DNA of 64,000 nt from Gammaproteobacteria bacterium (GTDB lineage: Bacteria > Pseudomonadota > Gammaproteobacteria > Pseudomonadales > Pseudohongiellaceae), in assembly GCA_021773355.1 (NCBI GenBank), contig JAJFKE010000047.1, forward strand, positions 124,001 through 188,000, read 5' to 3'. The translations under genes were made by a program, and so were the position numbers. The notes under the pieces were generated by a model. The model saw only the letters and a list, made by a program, of their open reading frames with translations. It did no database searches and was not told the DNA's origin. Positions 59,321 to 64,000 of this stretch are shown piece after piece (position 1 is the stretch's first letter; each line of letters begins with the position of its first letter).

Positions 59321-59674
59321 ATGACAACCCTATACGGCATCAACAATTGTGACACCATCAAAAAGACGCGGGCGTTGCTTACGGAATCTGGAGTCGAATT
59401 CGACTTTCATGACTACAAAAAGCTGGGCTGCAGCAAAGAACTGATTCAAAGGTTTCTACAACATTTCAGCCATGAAGAACTGATCAATACCCGAGGGTCA
59501 ACTTGGCGAAAACTTCCAGAAAGCGTCAGGAAAAACTTAAGCGCCAACTCAGCCGAGAAACTAATGCACGAGGAAACTTCATTAATCAAGCGACCCATAA
59601 TCGAGAGCAATGGCAAATGGCTGCTAGGTTTCGATAAAGAAAAAATTCAACTACTAGTGCAAGGGAGCAACTGA
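59321..59674 (+). CDS. ArsC/Spx-like reductase family protein (YffB type)
   Basis: A 117-residue thioredoxin-fold protein beginning TTLYGINNCDTIKK, with a single active-site-like cysteine C10 and the late motif LIKRPIIESNGKWLLGF. This is the YffB subgroup of the ArsC family, whose natural substrate is not settled; arsenate reduction should not be assumed. The location between glnD and dapD is conserved in Pseudomonas. Confidence 0.88.
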   Translation: MTTLYGINNCDTIKKTRALLTESGVEFDFHDYKKLGCSKELIQRFLQHFSHEELINTRGSTWRKLPESVRKNLSANSAEKLMHEETSLIKRPIIESNGKWLLGFDKEKIQLLVQGSN

Positions 59675-59722
59675 CTCATAAAAGTTAGTGTTAGACTATT
59701 TGCCAACAAGGATTAAGAAAAA

Positions 59723-60766
59723 ATGAACGATACAGCTATACACAGCCTCGGTTTTGGTATTGCCACGCGCAATTCGAAAGATGACATCATTGAGGTGTAT
59801 TATCCATGTCTGATGAGAAATCCCGCGCCTGCTCTGGCGAGCGGTGTTAGCAAAGCCTGTGGTATAGATTCCGGACAGAACGCAGTTATCGAATTACATG
59901 CAGAACTTGCTAGCACCCTATGCGTCACGCTGCTGAACGCAGGTTTTGCCGAACAAGCCGAAATACTTCGACAAATGAGCAACAGCACACAAAAGATAGT
60001 GTTGTGCTTTTTAAGTGTCGACACCGCTCCAACGACTGTCGCAGAAGCGTATTTAAAATTGCATTTGCTCTCTCACCGATTGGCCAAGCCTCACTCTTTG
60101 AATTTGGATGGCCTGTTTGCAATTCTACCTAATCTTGCCTGGACCGATGAAGGTGCCATAGATGTGGACGAATTACCGCAGCGTCAGCTGGAGGCTAGAT
60201 TGCGAGGAAAACCCTTGGAAGTTGCCTCGGTGGACAAGTTTCCAAAGATGACAAGTTATGTAGTTCCCAGTGGTGTGCGTATTGCGCATACTGCCAGAGT
60301 GCGACTCGGCGCCTATCTAGGATCTGGCACTACCGTAATGCATGAAGGTTTCGTCAATTTCAATGCAGGCACGGAGGGACCCGCCATGATCGAAGGCAGG
60401 GTTTCTGCGGGGGTAATGATAGGAGCCAACAGCGATCTTGGCGGCGGTTGCAGCACCATGGGCACACTTTCCGGCGGCGGCACGGAGATTATTTCTGTAG
60501 GAGAGAATTGCTTGGTCGGGGCTAATGCCGGCATTGGCATTCCTTTGGCGGATGGCTGCATAGTTGAAGCCGGACTCTATCTGACCGCCGGCACGAAGTT
60601 GAATGTACTCAGCAGTGACGGTGAGCTACAAAAGACAGTAAAAGCCAGACAAATGGTGGGCATCGCCAACTTACTGTATAGACGTAATTCTCTATCGGGG
60701 GGCGTGGAATGTGTGCCACTGAAAACTTCAATTGGACTGAATGAAGACCTGCACAGTCATAACTAG
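59723..60766 (+). CDS. dapD: Tetrahydrodipicolinate N-succinyltransferase
   Basis: A 347-residue hexapeptide-repeat enzyme of the longer (Pseudomonas/actinobacterial) DapD type rather than the 274-residue E. coli type. Core repeats: VRIAHTARVRLGAYLGSG, EGRVSAGVMIGANSDLGGG and GENCLVGANAGIGIPLADG. Reaction: succinyl-CoA + tetrahydrodipicolinate in the lysine/diaminopimelate pathway. A 30-bp gap separates it from dapE. Confidence 0.95.
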   Translation: MNDTAIHSLGFGIATRNSKDDIIEVYYPCLMRNPAPALASGVSKACGIDSGQNAVIELHAELASTLCVTLLNAGFAEQAEILRQMSNSTQKIVLCFLSVDTAPTTVAEAYLKLHLLSHRLAKPHSLNLDGLFAILPNLAWTDEGAIDVDELPQRQLEARLRGKPLEVASVDKFPKMTSYVVPSGVRIAHTARVRLGAYLGSGTTVMHEGFVNFNAGTEGPAMIEGRVSAGVMIGANSDLGGGCSTMGTLSGGGTEIISVGENCLVGANAGIGIPLADGCIVEAGLYLTAGTKLNVLSSDGELQKTVKARQMVGIANLLYRRNSLSGGVECVPLKTSIGLNEDLHSHN

Positions 60767-60796
60767 GCAGGCTCCCTTGCGGAAGCAGAATCAAAG

Positions 60797-61930
60797 ATGA
60801 GCGCAACTCTAGAACTCGCTAAGCAACTACTACAACTTCCTTCGGTGACACCCGCCGATGAGGGCTGTCAGCAGATTATCGCCAACAGACTCTCGGCTTT
60901 AGGCTTTCAGGTTGAAACGCTACAGTATGAAGACGTCACTAATCTGTGGGCTGTTATTGGTGATGGCGGTCCACTGTTTGTATTTGCCGGGCATACCGAT
61001 GTAGTGCCAACCGGCCCCCTGGATCAGTGGAAGTTTCCCCCCTATAGCGCCACAGTCGAGGATGGTTTTCTGTATGGCCGCGGTGCCGCAGACATGAAGG
61101 GCGCTCTAGCAGCCATGGTCACGTCAGTTGAACGCTTACTCGCAGATTTCAAGATCGAAGGGCGCATTGGGTTTCTAATTACCAGCGATGAAGAAGGGAT
61201 AGCCGTCAACGGCACTAAAAAGGTGATACAAGAGCTTGCTAGCCGGGGCATCAATATTGATTACTGCCTGGTGGGTGAGCCGAGCAGCTCCGCGACGCTG
61301 GGAGACACCATCAAGATCGGTAGACGCGGCTCTCTAAGCGCGAAACTGATCGTAAAGGGTATACAAGGCCACGTAGCTTATCCTCAGCTTGCCCTCAATC
61401 CTGTACACAAGGCCTTACCAGTGTTGACAGCATTGACGCAGCGTAGCTGGGATCACGGTAATGCGTCATTTCCCGCAACGAGTTTTCAAATATCGAATAT
61501 GCAGGCAGGAACCGGTGCCAACAACGTAATCCCTGAAACCATAGAAATCGATTTTAATCTGCGCTTCTCAACGGAGTTGGATGCCGATAGGATTAAATCA
61601 AAAATTACAGGACTATTGGACGCGGCCGAATTGAATTACCAAATCCACTGGAATCTATCGGGCGAGCCATTTTTAACAAATTCTGGCAAATTGATTCGAG
61701 CTGTAACACAAAGCATTAAATATCTTAGCGGCCTCGACACCGATCAGTCGACTGCCGGAGGCACCTCTGACGGTCGTTTCATTGCGCCTACGGGTGCTGA
61801 AGTGGTCGAACTGGGGCCTTGTAATGCCACGATCCACCAAATAAATGAAAAAGTGTCGGTACAGGAACTAGACCAGCTCTCTGAAATCTATCAAAACATT
61901 ATGCAGCGGCTGTTGACGGCAAAGAACTAG
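60797..61930 (+). CDS. dapE: Succinyl-diaminopimelate desuccinylase
   Basis: A 377-residue M20 family dizinc hydrolase. Ligands and catalytic residues: H66 and D68 (FAGHTDVVPTGP), D99 (RGAADMKGALAAM), E132/E133 (TSDEEGIAVNG), and the late GTSDGRFIAPTGAEVVELGP block with a downstream histidine (ATIHQINE). It supplies L,L-diaminopimelate for peptidoglycan and lysine. It forms a pair with dapD. Confidence 0.96.
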   Translation: MSATLELAKQLLQLPSVTPADEGCQQIIANRLSALGFQVETLQYEDVTNLWAVIGDGGPLFVFAGHTDVVPTGPLDQWKFPPYSATVEDGFLYGRGAADMKGALAAMVTSVERLLADFKIEGRIGFLITSDEEGIAVNGTKKVIQELASRGINIDYCLVGEPSSSATLGDTIKIGRRGSLSAKLIVKGIQGHVAYPQLALNPVHKALPVLTALTQRSWDHGNASFPATSFQISNMQAGTGANNVIPETIEIDFNLRFSTELDADRIKSKITGLLDAAELNYQIHWNLSGEPFLTNSGKLIRAVTQSIKYLSGLDTDQSTAGGTSDGRFIAPTGAEVVELGPCNATIHQINEKVSVQELDQLSEIYQNIMQRLLTAKN

Positions 61931-61973
61931 ACCTCAATTTTCTGCTATTTTTATAATAGACCTTAGCCAATGG

Positions 61974-62747
61974 CTAGCCTGACAGATACACATCATATCT
62001 ACTGCTGTTTCCCTTAAATCGAATGTCAGGCTTCTGCGAACTTAACGGCGGTGAAAGCTTCGCCCGCTTAACCACCACCCTCCTGCGCGCTAATTTTTGG
62101 GCATGCAGCAACAAGTCTTCATCGTCTGTTTGATGACCGAGTAATTGCTGTAGTAGTGCCATATCTTTTTTTACCTTTGCACTTTTCCGACGTTCGGGAA
62201 ACATAGGATCCAGATAAACCACATCGAATTGCTGCGCTTCAAATCCGAATTTCGTGAACTCACCATAATGTAACTGCATAGAGCTCAACACCGCAGCGGT
62301 ACTCTCATCGTATTGATTGATCCTCGCCAGCCCGTCCTGCAATAGCGCATGCACGATCGGTGAACGCTCGAGGAGGGTGACTTTGCACCCAAGACTGGCA
62401 AGTAGGAAAGCATCCTTACCCAGGCCCGCTGTGCCGTCTAAAACCGTTGGTATTAAAGGTCCCTTGATACCGATTGCCTTGACAATGTTCTGGCTCTTAA
62501 TAGAACTTTTTACACGGTAATTGAGCTTTGGGTCGGAGAAATCGACTGACAACACAGCCGCTTGTTGCGAATCCATACTGTGCAGGCCTAATGTGGAATC
62601 TTGATAGGCGAGGAAATAGTCGTATTCCAGTTCACTGTAATCGCCACTGGTTTGTGGAAATTCTATCAGAGGTAGGCCCAAGCTATCGGCAAGTAAACTC
62701 GCTCTATGTGTTTGATCACACTCTGTCTGTGCAACAGCGATCTTCAC
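61974..62747 (-). CDS. rsmJ: 16S rRNA (guanine(1516)-N(2))-methyltransferase RsmJ
   Basis: A 257-residue enzyme starting at a GTG (62747; MKIAVAQTECDQ) that overlaps the uppP stop as GTGA; the frame extends 50 codons into uppP, but those residues are not RsmJ-like. SAM motif: VLDGTAGLGKDAFLLASLGC; then LLERSPIVHALLQDGLAR; catalytic-type VVYLDPMFPERRKSAKVKKD; and the C-terminal VVVKRAKLSPPL. It is convergent with dapE; the 43-bp gap has only small hairpins. Confidence 0.93.
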   Translation of the reverse strand: MKIAVAQTECDQTHRASLLADSLGLPLIEFPQTSGDYSELEYDYFLAYQDSTLGLHSMDSQQAAVLSVDFSDPKLNYRVKSSIKSQNIVKAIGIKGPLIPTVLDGTAGLGKDAFLLASLGCKVTLLERSPIVHALLQDGLARINQYDESTAAVLSSMQLHYGEFTKFGFEAQQFDVVYLDPMFPERRKSAKVKKDMALLQQLLGHQTDDEDLLLHAQKLARRRVVVKRAKLSPPLSSQKPDIRFKGNSSRYDVYLSG

Positions 62748-63550
62748 AGGGCAATTAATATCAGACCGATACCGAGCAACACTCGATAGATTACGAACGG
62801 CAGGAAACCGATGCGTTGTATTAACTGAAGGAAAAAATGAATACAAGCATAGGCAACTCCAGCCGAGATCAGCACACTGTACAGTAACAACATCCAATTC
62901 AGAGTCCCCGTGCCTTCTGCAAGCAACTCCAAACCTTTTAGCAGCCCGGTGGAACCGATAACAGGTATGGACAGCAAAAACGAAAACCGCGCAGCGGCGG
63001 CACGGTCCAGATTACAAAAAAGCGCTGCGGTCATGGTAATACCTGAACGAGATGTACCAGGAATTATCGCCAGCATTTGTGCAAAGCCAATAATGAGAGC
63101 GGTCTTCCAATCGATGTTGAACAGGGCTCGTTGCTTAGTTCCATTTCGGTCCGAGACCCATAACAATAAGCCAAATGCGATAGAGCTAAGGCCAATTACC
63201 AAAAGCGAACGGCCATATTGTTCAACGTAGCCGCCCAATAATAATCCAGCCAAGCCTGCAGGAATGGTGGCGACGATCAGCATCCAGGCCAATCTGGAAT
63301 CCCCTGAATTTCTTCTTTGTATCGTGCTTTCAAGTGCAGCTAGAGCTAGTCTTCGAAGGTCATGCCTAAAATAAAATACCACCGCCAGCAATGTCCCTAC
63401 ATGCACTGCAACATCGAAGGTCAAACCCTGATCGTTCCAGGAAAACAACAGCGACGGGAGAATTAAGTGCCCAGATGAAGAAATAGGCAGAAATTCTGTC
63501 GCTCCTTGCAAAACAGATAAGAAAGTTGCTTGGAAGAAATCTAAATTCAA
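62744..63550 (-). CDS. uppP: Undecaprenyl-diphosphatase
   Basis: A 268-residue integral membrane phosphatase (BacA type) recycling the C55 carrier. Motifs: LQGATEFLPISSSGHLIL near the N-terminus and IPGTSRSGITMTAAL mid-protein. About eight membrane segments. Translationally coupled to rsmJ. It is functionally related to uppS and the PopT-type gene in the same window. Confidence 0.96.
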   Translation of the reverse strand: MNLDFFQATFLSVLQGATEFLPISSSGHLILPSLLFSWNDQGLTFDVAVHVGTLLAVVFYFRHDLRRLALAALESTIQRRNSGDSRLAWMLIVATIPAGLAGLLLGGYVEQYGRSLLVIGLSSIAFGLLLWVSDRNGTKQRALFNIDWKTALIIGFAQMLAIIPGTSRSGITMTAALFCNLDRAAAARFSFLLSIPVIGSTGLLKGLELLAEGTGTLNWMLLLYSVLISAGVAYACIHFFLQLIQRIGFLPFVIYRVLLGIGLILIAL

Positions 63551-63589
63551 CGCCTGTCCTCAGCCTCTAGTGCAGGAATGTGCTTGAGT

Positions 63590-64000
63590 CTAGCTGTAAT
63601 TCAACTGCTCTTTTACATAATTTGGTCTTAATTGTTCTGCAGTAACAGCCTCGCCTGCGTCAAACCTGAGTGTTGCCAATTGAACTATAATCTCGCTACT
63701 GATTATCGGGCTGATAATCTTGTCTGATACCCTGCAGCCTAGCCTTTTCTGAATATCAGATTGCCTAGTCCAGCCATTGCCGACCATATCCCATTGTTGC
63801 TCCAGCGTGTTCTCAGGCAATACCTGCAACAGCTCTGGCACTGCAACCTGTTCATTCCCCAGTAATTCGACACCCAGCTTCTCTGATTTCCGGTAGGCCG
63901 CGAAATACACCTCTCTCTCTCTTGCTTCCTCACACACCAGCACATAATTATTCTTCGATTGTTTGACAGTTGCCATCGCCGTTAAGGCTAGCGATGAAAG
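63590..64000 (-). CDS. tsaB: TsaB, tRNA threonylcarbamoyladenosine complex subunit (C-terminal part)
   Basis: The frame is open to the right edge (residues LSSLALTA precede an internal ATG at 63976), so the N-terminal actin-like domain is outside the window. The visible 136 residues align in pattern with the C-terminal domain of TsaB: a VLVCEEAREREVYFAAY strand at the place of E. coli DARMGEVYWAEY, WDMVGNGW for VTVGTGW, and the end LRPNYVKEQL for AEPVYLRNNV. The usual DARM is altered to EARE. TsaB scaffolds TsaD in t6A formation. It lies 39 bp upstream of uppP. Confidence 0.78.
   Translation of the reverse strand, partial: LSSLALTAMATVKQSKNNYVLVCEEAREREVYFAAYRKSEKLGVELLGNEQVAVPELLQVLPENTLEQQWDMVGNGWTRQSDIQKRLGCRVSDKIISPIISSEIIVQLATLRFDAGEAVTAEQLRPNYVKEQLNYS

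Noticed and set aside
59321-59674. Arsenate reductase
   Set aside because: Sequence and context match the YffB subgroup, for which arsenate reduction is not established.

Overview
The window is a chromosomal segment of a gammaproteobacterium. From about position 17600 to the right edge the gene order follows the Pseudomonas-type block: recX-recA-pncC-mutS-fdxA-nlpD ... pcm-truD-ispF-ispD-ftsB-eno-kdsA-pyrG-tilS-accA-dnaE-rnhB-lpxB-lpxA-fabZ-lpxD-skp-bamA-rseP-dxr-cdsA-uppS-frr-pyrH-tsf-rpsB / map-glnD-arsC-like-dapD-dapE. This suggests a Pseudomonadales/Cellvibrionales-like (possibly marine) lineage; no species can be named. I saw no tRNA, rRNA, CRISPR array, prophage or insertion sequence.

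Left part (1-3970): the start of an exopolysaccharide locus on the minus strand. It holds a promoter overlapped by tandem 18-bp dyads, a near-perfect ops element, an RfaH-type NusG paralogue, a small MarR-type EPS regulator and a long multi-SLBB polysaccharide export protein that leaves the window. Divergently, ugd supplies UDP-glucuronate. Then follow a HicAB toxin-antitoxin pair (5319-5794) and a 2-methylcitrate (propionate) cluster: a GntR regulator with two operator-like sites, prpB, prpC and prpD, with a nine-copy heptamer array between prpC and prpD. A DUF606 transporter and an ibpA-type small heat-shock gene come next. The latter has a sigma-32 promoter and a ROSE-like RNA thermometer hiding its Shine-Dalgarno sequence.

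Middle (12475-17500): a minus-strand run of an outer-membrane barrel-like protein, a cupredoxin-like periplasmic protein with an intact type-1 copper ligand set, a membrane class III adenylate/guanylate cyclase and a DUF1015 protein. This is the least characterised set in the window and the best candidate for an undescribed signalling system.

DNA maintenance block (17584-23190): recX, recA, pncC, mutS. The only SOS boxes lie about 500 nt upstream of recA, implying a long leader that contains nested inverted repeats and a doubtful small reading frame. A 703-nt non-coding stretch with a large inverted repeat separates mutS from fdxA.

Housekeeping block (24286-55424, all minus strand): isoprenoid, undecaprenyl and lipid A synthesis, outer-membrane assembly, nucleotide, fatty-acid and DNA synthesis, and translation factors. 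Notable points are the absence of rpoS between nlpD and fdxA, the absence of surE between truD and pcm, and a ribosomal protein S2 with a 130-residue acidic-then-lysine-rich tail. Right end: map, glnD and the dap genes on plus; rsmJ, uppP and the C-terminal part of tsaB on minus.
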